A DNA stretch of 53,681 nucleotides, taken from Candidatus Babelota bacterium. Its GTDB lineage: Bacteria; Babelota; Babeliae; Babelales; JABDEC01. A model generated the notes under the pieces. That model was not told where the DNA came from, did not search any database, and saw nothing but the letters and a program-made list of their open reading frames with translations. The stretch covers positions 1 to 53,681 of the forward strand of contig JABDEC010000003.1 in NCBI GenBank assembly GCA_013287265.1. The letters are read 5' to 3'. Position 1 is the stretch's first letter, and every line of letters begins with the position of its first letter. The translations under genes were made by a program, and so were the position numbers. This document shows positions 33,452 through 43,170 of this stretch, in pieces.

Positions 33452-34393
33452 TTAAAAGGGAATTGAATCATCAATTCCCTTTTTTATTAGATATTGTTCC
33501 AGCAAATTATTTTTTATTAAATATTTATTTTTATCTTCAAGCAAATTAACAATCAATTGTAAATCTTTTTTATAATCTTCCAAGGTGTCAACTGGAGTTT
33601 CAAGTATTTTGGGAATATCAAAAAATCTTTCGTCATTAAATAGTAATTCAAAACTGTTTATGCCTATCTTGCCTTTACCAATAAATTCATGTCTATCTAA
33701 TCTTGAACCAATTTCATTTTTAGAATCATTAATATGCATGACTTTTATTAGTTTTAAATCGAGTATTGATTTTATTTCATTCCATAAAGAATCGTATGCC
33801 GATCTATTATTAAAGTTATAACCAGCTGCAAATGCATGGCACGTATCAAAACATATGCCGATTCTTTTTTTATCTTTAATTTGTGCAATTATATTGGCTA
33901 AATTTTCAAATTTATATCCTATGCTTGTTCCCATTCCAGCCATATTTTCTAACAAAATTGTTGTATTTCCTGGCACTTGTATAAAAATATTATTTAAATT
34001 TTCTGCAATTTTTTTTAGGCAATCAATTTCTGAATTTTTTTGATAATTTCCCGGATGTAGAACTAAATATTTTAAACCTAATTTTTCGCATCTTTCCAGC
34101 TCTTCTTTTAAAGATTCAAATGATTTATCATTAATTTCCTTATTTGCTGCGCCTATATTAATCAAATAACTTGCATGAACAACGACTTCTTTAATTGAAG
34201 ATTTTTTTAAAGTTTCCTTAAAAATATTTGCTTGTTCGTCTGTAATGTTTTTTGAATGCCACTGCCTATTGCTTTTTGTGAATATCTGAATTGCGGTACA
34301 GCCAATAGACTCTCCCCGGTATATGCTCTGATCTAAGCCTCCTGAAACTGAAACGTGTGCTCCTAATAATAAAGTCGAATTATGCAGGTTCAT
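33452..34393 (-). CDS. nfo: Endonuclease IV, AP-site repair nuclease
   Basis: 313 residues. Endonuclease IV nicks DNA 5' of abasic sites using three zinc ions. Signature pieces in order: LLGAHVSVSGGLDQSI, VVHASYLINIGA, YLVLHPGNY, ILLENMAGMGTSIGY, GICFDTCHAFAAGY, MHINDSKNEIGSRLDRHEFIGKG and KILETP. All metal-binding His, Glu and Asp positions of the family are present. The C-terminus is extended about 20 residues past the usual end. With PolA and UvrC in the same window it gives a compact base- and nucleotide-excision set. Confidence 0.96.
   Translation of the reverse strand: MNLHNSTLLLGAHVSVSGGLDQSIYRGESIGCTAIQIFTKSNRQWHSKNITDEQANIFKETLKKSSIKEVVVHASYLINIGAANKEINDKSFESLKEELERCEKLGLKYLVLHPGNYQKNSEIDCLKKIAENLNNIFIQVPGNTTILLENMAGMGTSIGYKFENLANIIAQIKDKKRIGICFDTCHAFAAGYNFNNRSAYDSLWNEIKSILDLKLIKVMHINDSKNEIGSRLDRHEFIGKGKIGINSFELLFNDERFFDIPKILETPVDTLEDYKKDLQLIVNLLEDKNKYLIKNNLLEQYLIKKGIDDSIPF
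33454..33485 (+). terminator. Strong terminator between convergent wecA-like gene and nfo
   Basis: A perfect 13-bp stem (33454-33466 and 33471-33483) with loop ATCA; T-run 33480-33485. On the opposite strand the stem is followed by TTTT, so it may work both ways. The hairpin overlaps the last codons and stop of nfo. Confidence 0.85.
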
Positions 34394-34452
34394 TTAATCC
34401 TCATTAATTAGCAAATTGTTCTTATTTATAAGGTATTTTAATCTATATTAGT

Positions 34453-34480
34453 TTGACAAAAAAATATAAAATAATATAAT
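34453..34480 (+). promoter_or_regulatory. Consensus sigma-70 promoter of the porin-like gene
   Basis: TTGACA at 34453-34458, 16 bases, TATAAT at 34475-34480: both boxes match the consensus fully. The predicted start near 34487 leaves an untranslated leader of about 107 bases before ATG 34595. Confidence 0.8.
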
Positions 34481-34594
34481 TTTATTGCTGGTCAAAACAA
34501 GCTTTCTATCCTTATGTTTTTAATCTACGTAATGGCTACAAGAATGTTTCGGCTTTAAAAATCCATTTTAATCTTTTTTGCGAAATTAAAAAAA

Positions 34595-36619
34595 ATGAAA
34601 ATAAATAATTTTTTTTTAGCTCAATTAATAATTCTATTTGGTTTAAATTCCAGTTTTTTATTTTCGGAAAAACTTTATGAAAAAAAGAAAGATAATTTAG
34701 AAGAGAAAATTGATTTAGAGAAAAGTGAGTTAGAAAAAAGAATTGAAGAATTAGAAAAAAAATTAGGTTCAGATGAAAGAACAATTTTAGAACTAGAAAA
34801 AGATAGTTACAAATTTAAGCTCTCTTTTAAGAACAGAGCTGAAGCATTTTATGGAAGAAGTCTTGAATTATTTAGCCGTAGCACATTAGATCAAGTTTTA
34901 TATTGGCAATCGACATGGGATCTTAAATTTTCAACTTCTGTTGGAAAATGTTTAAGATCAGACATAGTATTACGTAATAAAGCACGTTGGGGAAATATTA
35001 ACTCAATCAATCATGTTACTGAGAATGAAGTTAAATTAAAAGATGCTGTTACTGGTAAGCATAAACATGCTTTAGGCAAATTATTTTTCTGGATGAGAGA
35101 AGGTTGGGTTGAACTGTTATTAAATGATGCATTTAATATTCAAGCTCAAAATAGACATTATTTAAAAGTAGGAGCTTTTCCTTTTAAACTTGGTAGAGGA
35201 ATCTCTCTTGGCGAAGCTTATGCAGTTTCAGCAGGTTTATTGGGGTTCTATTCAAATAACGTAATTGATCAATACGCTTTTGGCATTCTTTATCATGGTG
35301 ATTTTGTAAAAGATAAACTCAGCTATGATATTTATGGTGCAATTCTTGAAAATCAATCTGACAGTTTTAATAATGTTAATGATAAAGTTTATGCTATGGA
35401 AATTGGTCGCAGGGATAATCCGGAAAGAGGATTTGGTCACATAAACTTTCTTTTTGCAAGCAAATTAGATTGGATTTTGCATCCTTGCGATGTAGGTAAT
35501 TTGACCGTTGAGCCGTATATTCTTTTTAATTTGAATCCGGAGCAAAAAATTGATTTTCCATCAGATGCAAGCAGTAAATTAGCAACACCCGGTTTATATG
35601 TTGATTATGAAAATGATAAATTTGAATTCGGCGTAGAATATGCAATGAATATCGGACATCAAAGCGTTAGGGCATGGGATAGAAATAAAGTTCTTTTAGA
35701 TAGAGCAAGCGATGGAACGGCAATTTTTGATTATAGTCATGTGGTAACAAAAGACCCAAATGTTGTTACAAATCCACCTAAAGCTTTAGAAAGTAGTAAA
35801 AATAAGGATATTGTAAATAATTCGCCACAAAATCCAAATGATAATGGAAAGCAAATTGATTCAACTGGATTATATAATAGCATTACAAGATTCAGAAAAG
35901 CTTATATAAATAAATACGCCGGTTTTATGATCGTTGCAGATGCTGCATATTGGTTCAATGATGATTTTAAAGTTGCGGCTACAATAGGTATGGCTTCCGG
36001 AGATGAAGATCCAAATCAGGATGTGGATGATCCTAATGATAGTGATGTTGATGGTGTTTATTCAGGCTTTATCGGATTACAAGAAATTTATAACGGTAAA
36101 CGCGTCCAATCAGTTTTTGTAATTGGACCAAATAGAATTCCTCGACCATTATCTTTCCCATCAAATGAAGTTCCTGATGAAGATTTATTTGCTTCAAATG
36201 CCAGTGGTTTTACTAATTTAGTTTATGGCGGTGTGGGTCTTGAATGGACTACATGCGGATGCAAAAAAGAATTTACTTTACGTCCGAATCTTTTAGCATA
36301 TTGGCAAGAAAGTCCAACAAAGAAATTCTCTATCGCACAAAAAATGACTATTAACCAATTTGCTAATAAATATCTGGGAACCGAACTGAATCTATTTTTA
36401 GACGTTAAATTATTAAAAAATTTAAAAGGCTTTTTTGTTGGAGGCATGTTTGTTCCTGGGCAACATTACAAGGATGTTAGAGGTAAGCCTTTAAATGCAG
36501 ATCAACGAGAAATTTTAGATGACTTAGATAGTACCGGTGAAAATAATGACAATAGTGATCCTATTCTTGGAACAAATACAGCTTGGTCATTAAACTGGGG
36601 TTTTGAATATCAATTTTAA
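34595..36619 (+). CDS. Porin-like outer-membrane beta-barrel with coiled-coil N-terminus
   Basis: 674 residues. A signal peptide (MKINNFFLAQLIILFG...) is followed by a lysine/glutamate coiled coil (~27-65), a layout also found in outer-membrane proteins that grip peptidoglycan or trimerise. The rest alternates hydrophobic and polar residues, with many aromatic strand ends, an Asp/Asn-rich loop (DEDPNQDVDDPNDSD), and ends in EYQF; the terminal Phe is the beta-barrel assembly signal. A full-consensus promoter precedes it, so it is probably a major surface protein. No ribosome site is visible before the ATG. aspS follows after 11 bp. Confidence 0.85.
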   Translation: MKINNFFLAQLIILFGLNSSFLFSEKLYEKKKDNLEEKIDLEKSELEKRIEELEKKLGSDERTILELEKDSYKFKLSFKNRAEAFYGRSLELFSRSTLDQVLYWQSTWDLKFSTSVGKCLRSDIVLRNKARWGNINSINHVTENEVKLKDAVTGKHKHALGKLFFWMREGWVELLLNDAFNIQAQNRHYLKVGAFPFKLGRGISLGEAYAVSAGLLGFYSNNVIDQYAFGILYHGDFVKDKLSYDIYGAILENQSDSFNNVNDKVYAMEIGRRDNPERGFGHINFLFASKLDWILHPCDVGNLTVEPYILFNLNPEQKIDFPSDASSKLATPGLYVDYENDKFEFGVEYAMNIGHQSVRAWDRNKVLLDRASDGTAIFDYSHVVTKDPNVVTNPPKALESSKNKDIVNNSPQNPNDNGKQIDSTGLYNSITRFRKAYINKYAGFMIVADAAYWFNDDFKVAATIGMASGDEDPNQDVDDPNDSDVDGVYSGFIGLQEIYNGKRVQSVFVIGPNRIPRPLSFPSNEVPDEDLFASNASGFTNLVYGGVGLEWTTCGCKKEFTLRPNLLAYWQESPTKKFSIAQKMTINQFANKYLGTELNLFLDVKLLKNLKGFFVGGMFVPGQHYKDVRGKPLNADQREILDDLDSTGENNDNSDPILGTNTAWSLNWGFEYQF

Positions 36620-36630
36620 ACGAGGCAAAA

Positions 36631-38415
36631 ATGCAAGGGTTTAAAAGAACTATCAGTTGTGGTTTAGTAACGCAAGATTTTTTAAATAAATCTATAAATT
36701 TATGCGGTTGGGTTAATAAGCGAAGAGATCATGGTGGATTGATTTTTATTGATCTGCGAGATCGTAGTGGTTTAGTTCAACTAGTTTTTAATCCTGCAAT
36801 TTCGCAAGATGCATTAAATTTGGCTCATTCGTTACGTTCTGAAGATGTAATTTCTGTTGAAGGAGTTGTGGTTGAAAGATCCTCTGGTACTATCAATAAA
36901 GAAATTGCTACAGGAAACTTTGAAATTCAAGTAAATAAAATTGAAATATTAAACAAGGTGACAAAAAATTTACCATTCACTTTAGAAGAGGCTGATAAAG
37001 TTGAAGAAGAATTAAGATTAAAATATCGTTACCTTGATTTAAGACGCGAAAATGTTAGAGAAAAATTTGATTTAAGAAATAAGATTATTTTTGCAATGCG
37101 TGAACTCTTGCAAACTGAAGGTTTTTACGAAGTTGAAACACCAATTTTGACTAAAAATACGCGTGAAGGTGCAAGAGAATTTATTGTTCCTTCAAGAATT
37201 CATCTTGGTTCCTTTTATTCCCTACCTCAATCTCCACAACTTTATAAACAAATATTAATGGCAGCTGGTTTTGAAAAATACTTCCAAGTTGCCAGATGCT
37301 TTAGAGATGAAGATTTGCGTGCAGACAGACAACCTGAATTTACTCAATTGGACATTGAAATGTCATTTATTAATGAAAATGATATTCAGTCTATTATTGA
37401 AAGATTATTGCAACATATATTTAAGAAAATCTTCAATGTGACGCTCAACTTACCATTACAAAGAATGCAATATAAACAAGCTTTTGAAGAATATGGAGTT
37501 GATAAACCTGACTTGCGTTTTGAATTAAAAATTAAAGATTTTTCATCATTATTTAAAAATACTGAAGTTAAATTTTTAAAATCAGTTTTAGATCAAAATG
37601 GAAAAATTGGCGGTTTAATTGTTAATGATAAACAATTTACACGTTCTGAATTAGATGCGCTAGTTGAAAAAGCTGTTGGGTTTGGCGCTAAAGGTTTATT
37701 GTGGATTAAATTTACTGAAAACGGTCAACCAGAATCTCCAATTGCAAAATTTTTGCCATCAGATTTTTTTGAACAACTTAAAAAATATAATCCTAAAATT
37801 ACACACTCGGATTCTCTATTTTTAATTGCTGGACAATATGATGAAGCTTGGCCATTGTTAGGCCGATTAAGATTACAACTTGGACATGATTTAAATCTCA
37901 TTAAAAAAGATGAATTAAAATTCCTTTGGGTAACTGATTTCCCGATGTTTGAATATGATAAGCAAGATAAAAAATGGAATGCTATGCATCACCCATTTAC
38001 AAGCCCACAAGAAGGTTGGGAAAAATTAAATTTATCTGATGTTAAAGCCAGAGCATATGATATTGTTTTAAATGGAATTGAATTGGGTGGCGGTTCTATA
38101 AGAATTTATAAAAAAGAATTGCAAGAAAAAGTTTTTGAAATTATCGGAATTGATAAAAAAGTTGCTCAACAAGAATTCGGTTTTTTACTTGAAGCACAAG
38201 AACTAGGATTTCCACCCCATGGTGGAATTGCATTAGGGCTTGACAGATTTGTAATGCTGCTATCAGGCGGGGAATCAATCAGAGAAGTAATTGCATTTCC
38301 AAAAACTGCGCGAGGCTCTGAACCTATGATGGAAGCTCCATCACCAATCGATGAAAAGAAATTAAAAGATTATGGATTAACTTTTTTACCAAGCGTTAAA
38401 AAAGTTGAAAAATAA
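36631..38415 (+). CDS. aspS: Aspartyl-tRNA synthetase, bacterial type
   Basis: 594 residues, normal for the bacterial enzyme. N-terminal anticodon-binding OB fold (LCGWVNKRRDHGGLIFIDLRD), class II motif 2 (RCFRDEDLRADRQPEFTQ), a GAD insertion domain (~280-410), and motif 3 (GIALGLDRFVMLL), ending EAPSPID. It charges tRNA-Asp, and may also mischarge tRNA-Asn if no AsnRS exists. CGAGG precedes the ATG. It lies 11 bp behind the porin-like gene, so it may share that strong promoter. Confidence 0.97.
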   Translation: MQGFKRTISCGLVTQDFLNKSINLCGWVNKRRDHGGLIFIDLRDRSGLVQLVFNPAISQDALNLAHSLRSEDVISVEGVVVERSSGTINKEIATGNFEIQVNKIEILNKVTKNLPFTLEEADKVEEELRLKYRYLDLRRENVREKFDLRNKIIFAMRELLQTEGFYEVETPILTKNTREGAREFIVPSRIHLGSFYSLPQSPQLYKQILMAAGFEKYFQVARCFRDEDLRADRQPEFTQLDIEMSFINENDIQSIIERLLQHIFKKIFNVTLNLPLQRMQYKQAFEEYGVDKPDLRFELKIKDFSSLFKNTEVKFLKSVLDQNGKIGGLIVNDKQFTRSELDALVEKAVGFGAKGLLWIKFTENGQPESPIAKFLPSDFFEQLKKYNPKITHSDSLFLIAGQYDEAWPLLGRLRLQLGHDLNLIKKDELKFLWVTDFPMFEYDKQDKKWNAMHHPFTSPQEGWEKLNLSDVKARAYDIVLNGIELGGGSIRIYKKELQEKVFEIIGIDKKVAQQEFGFLLEAQELGFPPHGGIALGLDRFVMLLSGGESIREVIAFPKTARGSEPMMEAPSPIDEKKLKDYGLTFLPSVKKVEK

Positions 38416-38467
38416 TACAGAAACTCTTGCACATAGATCATATTCTTTTTTAAGAATAATTTATTTT

Positions 38468-38734
38468 TTAGGATTCTTTTTCGAATCTATTTTTTCTTTT
38501 TAAAAATATTTTGTAACCAAGCCACGTTAAGCCAAGATACGATCCAGCAAGCATTAAATTTGCAAATTCATTTTTTAAATTTAAAAATTCTGCAGCTCCG
38601 GCTGTCACAATCATAAAAATTTGAGTTTTGTAAGGAATTAAAGGTTCAAAAGAATTTATTTTGTGAGATAGATTAAAAATCAAAAAAAAGATCAAAAAAA
38701 ATCTTATGAATACTTTTTTAAAATCATTTTTCAT
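38468..38734 (-). CDS. Small membrane protein of unknown function
   Basis: 88 residues with two hydrophobic stretches: an N-terminal one (VFIRFFLIFFLIFNL) and a second (FANLMLAGSYLGLTWLGYKIFL), followed by a basic tail KRKNRFEKES. The first may be an uncleaved signal. No ribosome site stands out. It is placed alone between convergent aspS and the divergent enolase-like gene. Confidence 0.55.
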   Translation of the reverse strand: MKNDFKKVFIRFFLIFFLIFNLSHKINSFEPLIPYKTQIFMIVTAGAAEFLNLKNEFANLMLAGSYLGLTWLGYKIFLKRKNRFEKES

Positions 38735-38817
38735 AAATCATTTCCATTAATTTTGTAAATTTCTGTATGCTTTATAAAATTACCAGATTTTAAGATTATG
38801 AAAATAAGGAAAGTATT

Positions 38818-40056
38818 ATGAAAATTGTTAATATTATTGGCAAAGAAATTCTGGATTCTTGTGGAATGCCCACAATTGGTTGCGAAATTCATTTAGAAAA
38901 TGGAGCAGTTTTTCAATCGAATGTTCCTGCCGGAAAATCAAATAATAAATATCAAGCATGTGAATTAAGAGATGGTGGAAAAAAATTTTTTGGCAAAGGT
39001 GTGACAAAAGCAATTGACATAATTAATAATGAAATAGCTCCGCAATTTTTAGGAAAAGAACCAAATGCTATTCAGATGGATTTAGATATGATTCAAATGG
39101 ATGGTACGCAAAATAAATCTAAATTCGGCGCCAATTCTATTCTTGCAGTTAGCATGGCAATGTATCGGGCAAATGCGTATATTGCTGAATCTGAATTGTA
39201 TGATTTTATTGCAATTGTTTCAGGTTCTGACACTGTTTCTATTCCGCTTCCAATTATTAATTTCGCAAGCGGTGATGAAAATGTTTTTGATCAATATCTT
39301 TTAATTCCGTACGGCGCGCAGAATTTGAAATCAGCATTGGACAAATCCATTCAATTATTTCAGACATTCAAAGAAATTTTAATTAAAAAAAATATGATTA
39401 CTTTAACTTCAAGTTCAGGAGCCTTTGCATCCAATTATTCATCAATTGACCAGCCTTTTGAATTATTAAATGAAACCATGTCAAAATTAAATTTTAATTC
39501 AGATTTATTTTCTATAGGAATTGATGTTTCTGCTTATAAATTTTTTGATCCAAAAAAAGAAACTTATAATATTGCCGGTTTAAAAAAAACAACTGAACAA
39601 ATGGTTGAATGGTATTCAATATTATTTGAAAAATACAATTTATATCTGATTGAAGATCCTTTAGCTTTAGAAGATTTACCAGGATGGATAAAGTTAAATG
39701 ATGCTTTGGGACAAAATATGCATATTTGCGCTGATGAATTATTTGCTACAAATCCTGAAAGAATTTTAAAAGGAGTTGAATATAATATTGCAAATACTGT
39801 TGTTATTAAACCAGGACAAATTGGAACAGTAACAGAAACTTTGCAATCAATCCAAGTTTGTAAAGAAAATGGATTATCAACAATAGTTTCGAGCAGATCG
39901 TGTGAAACTTGCGATTCATTTATTGTCGATATGGCTGTCGGTGCAAGCTCAAATTATATTAATTGTGGCGGACTTTCACGCGGTGAAAGAATATCAAAAT
40001 ATAACAGATTATTAGATATTGAAAATACATTAACAAACTTAGTTCTTAATGAGTAA
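38818..40056 (+). CDS. Enolase-family protein with catalytic residues lost
   Basis: 412 residues, aligned end to end with enolase (ILDSCGMPTIGCEIHLENG, LRDGGKKFFGKGVTKAI, GTQNKSKFGANSILAVSMA). Using yeast enolase numbering: metal ligands are kept (D246 as D236, E295 as E279, D320 as D306), as are K345 (K331), R374 (R360) and K396 (K394). But E168 is Q159, E211 is S200, H373 is S359, the H159 loop is five residues shorter, and SGAST has become AGKSN. Without E168/E211 the normal 2-phosphoglycerate dehydration is unlikely. It may have a different acid substrate or a non-catalytic role. AAGGAAAG precedes the ATG. Confidence 0.85.
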   Translation: MKIVNIIGKEILDSCGMPTIGCEIHLENGAVFQSNVPAGKSNNKYQACELRDGGKKFFGKGVTKAIDIINNEIAPQFLGKEPNAIQMDLDMIQMDGTQNKSKFGANSILAVSMAMYRANAYIAESELYDFIAIVSGSDTVSIPLPIINFASGDENVFDQYLLIPYGAQNLKSALDKSIQLFQTFKEILIKKNMITLTSSSGAFASNYSSIDQPFELLNETMSKLNFNSDLFSIGIDVSAYKFFDPKKETYNIAGLKKTTEQMVEWYSILFEKYNLYLIEDPLALEDLPGWIKLNDALGQNMHICADELFATNPERILKGVEYNIANTVVIKPGQIGTVTETLQSIQVCKENGLSTIVSSRSCETCDSFIVDMAVGASSNYINCGGLSRGERISKYNRLLDIENTLTNLVLNE

Positions 40057-42592
40057 TTAAAGGATTTTTTTCATCTTTAATTATTTCTTTTAGATTTTTG
40101 GTTTGTTTTTTTAAAATTTTTGGTTCATTTTTTTTAGGCTCTATCGGTTTTACCGGCAAATCCTGTTGCGCAGCATCAAGCGAATAAACTGCTTGTTGCG
40201 CATAATAATCAAACGCTTTGTCTCTTGATTCTGTCATAGGAGCAAAAAAGAATCTCGTTATAGGGTCTTTTAAATTTTCAAAATTTTTGCCGACGATTGC
40301 TTCTTCAGAATCTCTTAAATCTGCTTTCATAAAATCTATTTTATCTTTTGAATAATCACTTAATGCGCCTTCAAGTCTTGGTTTAATAATTGTCGGTTTA
40401 ATAAAAATCATTAACATTGTTCTGAGTATTGTTCTGTCTCTGCCTTTAAATAACCATCCGATAATTGGAATTTTTGACAAAGGTGGAGTTTCAAATTGAG
40501 TATCCACAACATCAGTTCTGACCAAACCTCCAATTACTAAAACTTCATTATTATTAACATTTGCATTTGTATTAATTTTTCGTGTAAATCTTGCCTGCAA
40601 AGAAGAAACTACATTAGCAAAATTATTTGAAGTCACAGAAATTTCTAAATTAACTTCACCTTTTGCTGTATCTGCTTTAGCAGTAACTCTTGGCAAAATA
40701 TTTATTGATAATGCAGCGTTAATAAACGTATTGTTAATAGTGACAGGACCACCAGTACTAGCTGCATTAACTGCTCCAGGAACAAAGTGACTCGAGTTGA
40801 CTGCTACATTTGCCTGTTTATTGTTTTTTGTAACAACATATGGATGTGCAAGAATTGTGCCGGTAAAAATGTTTCTATCTAAAATTCTTAACATATGAGA
40901 AACACCATTACCATCTTTAAAAGTAAAAAGTGTTTCACCTGGTGGTGGAAGAGCTGCCAGATAAGATTTTAATACGTTACCATTTGAGTCTCTCGTCAAA
41001 TATGGTTGACCTAAATCAGCAGCTATTCCGGTTGCGTTATTTATTGCAAAAGTATTGGCTCCTGTTGATATAAAATTTAACCAAGGCACTGAACCAACTT
41101 GTCCAGCCGCTGCCGCTGCCTGTCCAAGATTAGCGGTTTGAAATTTAAGGTTATTATTATCAGGATTAGTAATATTTCTTGTCTGTGCAGCTAAAGCTTT
41201 TTCATCATCAATTCTTATTTCTGTAATTAAAACATCAAGACCAATTTGCATTTGGGGTTTATCAATAGAATCAATTAAATCTCTTATAAAATGATAATCA
41301 GATGAACGCGCGGCAACAATTAAATTATTCGAACCCATTATAGCTCCTGTTGTAGGAGCATTAGAACTTGGTTCACGCGTTCCGGGAGCTGCAGTTGGTG
41401 TTAATGCAGGCGCTGTAACTTGTTCTTCTGCTACAATAATTGCATTAGCAAGTCCGTCTTTTATTTCAGACTCGGATTGGTCCGTTTTTTCTTTTACAAG
41501 AGCCTGAATTACGGGTGCTAATTCTTTTGCATTTAAATATTCTACTCTTTTTACATGAATAATTGATTTTCCTGTTTCAATAGCGACATCAAGATTTTTT
41601 GTTATAAAATCTCTTACTTTTGTAACAGATTCTTGTGAGCCTAAAATAGCAACTGAATTTGTTCTTTCTATGGGCACCACTTTTGTTGCTTCGGAAAAAT
41701 ATTGTGCGCCAACTCTTGGTAATCTTGGATAACCAAATCTATATTGTTCTGTTTCTGCAGGCATTAATTTTGATAAAATTTCTGTTATAAAACTTGCTTT
41801 TGTGTGCAATATTGGAATTACTTCAATAGCTTCGCGGAAACCTGTTTTGTCTAATTCCTCAATTATCCGCATTATACCTTTAATTACGCTTGCTTTAGCA
41901 GAAATAATTACACTATTTGAAGATTGGTCAAAAACATAACTTGGTTCGGGCTCATTAATTAACATATCTTTTAAAATTTGTTCTAAATTTTCAAGATTTT
42001 TATTATTGCCGCGCGCTTGAAGACTAATGTTATCAAAAAAATAAATGAACCTTATTTTTTCATCTGTATTAGGGATTTGTTCAACTACATCAACGTAAAT
42101 GGGTAGAGTTTCTCTTATTACAGGTTCTTTATTTGAAGAAGATGTTGGTACAATGTGATAAACCGAACCTTTTTTTACAATACTGAATCCGGCTAAATCA
42201 ATAACTGTTTGAATTAAATTCCATGCTTTATCAATTGTAACTTCTTCGGAAGTGGTAAAATTAAATTTTACGTTAAATTTTGAAGGAGGTTGAGGGAATA
42301 TGATATTTATACATTTAAGACCTGCAATCTGGTTAATTACATCCGTTAAATCTTCATTTTCAAAATTTAAATGTATTATTTTACACTGCTCTTTTTTTTC
42401 TTTTTCAGGAAGTGTTGAAGGTTTAGCTTCAAACTCTTCTTCCATTTTAATTATTTCTTTTAAATCTGTAGGATTTTTTAGTTTTTCATTTTTTAATGTT
42501 GCCTGAATACTTTCAGAAATAATATTTTTATTGGAATCTTGCGAAATACAATTAAATGTTATTAATAAAAATAAAAGAAAAAATTTTTTCAT
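40046..42592 (-). CDS. gspD: Secretin GspD-like, 848 residues (second copy of operon)
   Basis: Outer-membrane pore. After a signal peptide (FFLLFLLITFNCISQ), the N0 domain is near 70-150 (IIHLNFENEDLTDVINQIAGL), then three N-domains with the family motif SVIISAKASVIKGIMRIIEELD, SVAILGSQESVTKVRDFI and LIVAARSSDYHFIRDLIDSID. The secretin core ends PPLSKIPIIGWLFKGRD and MLMIFIKPTII. The C-terminal 100 residues are charged and Lys-rich, beyond the normal end. It is last in the operon, and its end overlaps the convergent enolase-like gene by 11 bp. It is a clear paralog of the 776-residue secretin two genes upstream. Confidence 0.92.
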   Translation of the reverse strand: MKKFFLLFLLITFNCISQDSNKNIISESIQATLKNEKLKNPTDLKEIIKMEEEFEAKPSTLPEKEKKEQCKIIHLNFENEDLTDVINQIAGLKCINIIFPQPPSKFNVKFNFTTSEEVTIDKAWNLIQTVIDLAGFSIVKKGSVYHIVPTSSSNKEPVIRETLPIYVDVVEQIPNTDEKIRFIYFFDNISLQARGNNKNLENLEQILKDMLINEPEPSYVFDQSSNSVIISAKASVIKGIMRIIEELDKTGFREAIEVIPILHTKASFITEILSKLMPAETEQYRFGYPRLPRVGAQYFSEATKVVPIERTNSVAILGSQESVTKVRDFITKNLDVAIETGKSIIHVKRVEYLNAKELAPVIQALVKEKTDQSESEIKDGLANAIIVAEEQVTAPALTPTAAPGTREPSSNAPTTGAIMGSNNLIVAARSSDYHFIRDLIDSIDKPQMQIGLDVLITEIRIDDEKALAAQTRNITNPDNNNLKFQTANLGQAAAAAGQVGSVPWLNFISTGANTFAINNATGIAADLGQPYLTRDSNGNVLKSYLAALPPPGETLFTFKDGNGVSHMLRILDRNIFTGTILAHPYVVTKNNKQANVAVNSSHFVPGAVNAASTGGPVTINNTFINAALSINILPRVTAKADTAKGEVNLEISVTSNNFANVVSSLQARFTRKINTNANVNNNEVLVIGGLVRTDVVDTQFETPPLSKIPIIGWLFKGRDRTILRTMLMIFIKPTIIKPRLEGALSDYSKDKIDFMKADLRDSEEAIVGKNFENLKDPITRFFFAPMTESRDKAFDYYAQQAVYSLDAAQQDLPVKPIEPKKNEPKILKKQTKNLKEIIKDEKNPLITH

Positions 42593-42597
42593 TTAAT

Positions 42598-43170
42598 TTA
42601 CTCCGTCAATTCTTCGGTTTCGGGTTGCAATGTAGCAATAACTATTTCCACATCAATTGTTGGAGTTTTGGCTGATTTTGTAATTTCTAAATTCTTTGTA
42701 TAAATTCTTGCGTTTTTTTCAAATTCGTCAAGCAACTCAGCAAGTTGTCTGGTGTTTAAATCGGCTAACGTTGCATTGACTCTGACCTCTTTATATCCTT
42801 TTGTGTTTAATATTTCTAAAGTATTTTCCGAAGTAGTTGCGGATTTAACATTTTTATCAATTGCCAATTTAGATGTTATTGAATCAAAATATGCTAAAAG
42901 TTTAAATGATTTATTTTCATTTAATATTTCGTCAACAATTGCTTTTTGTTTTTTTACCTGAATATCTTTTGTTAATATTGCCTGCGCTTCCTGTCTTTGA
43001 TAATTAATTCTTTGTAACTCTTTTTTTAATGAAGAAATTTTTGAAAAATGTCTGTAAATTATTAATGCAAAAAATAATATAGTTACAGTTAATAAAATAT
43101 AAACATATTTTAAAAATTGTTTTTCATTTAATGATGAAACAAATTCCTGAACCTTATTTAATATGTTCAT
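42598..43170 (-). CDS. gspM: GspM/PilO-like inner-membrane protein
   Basis: 190 residues: a short cytoplasmic tail, one membrane helix (YVYILLTVTILFFALIIY), a coiled coil (~45-80), and a ferredoxin-like domain with EVRVNATLADLNTRQLAELLDEFEKN. This is the GspM/PilO plan. Its start ATG overlaps the stop of the GspL-like gene (ATGA), typical of subunits made in fixed ratio. It bridges GspL to the secretin complex. Confidence 0.72.
   Translation of the reverse strand: MNILNKVQEFVSSLNEKQFLKYVYILLTVTILFFALIIYRHFSKISSLKKELQRINYQRQEAQAILTKDIQVKKQKAIVDEILNENKSFKLLAYFDSITSKLAIDKNVKSATTSENTLEILNTKGYKEVRVNATLADLNTRQLAELLDEFEKNARIYTKNLEITKSAKTPTIDVEIVIATLQPETEELTE

Noticed and set aside
34536-34784. 82-codon open frame on the minus strand
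   Set aside because: Antisense to the signal peptide and coiled coil of the porin-like gene and crossing its leader; no start signal.
38818-40056. Calling the enolase-like gene a normal enolase (eno)
   Set aside because: Essential catalytic residues (E168, E211, H159, H373 equivalents) are substituted or deleted, so the usual name would mislead.
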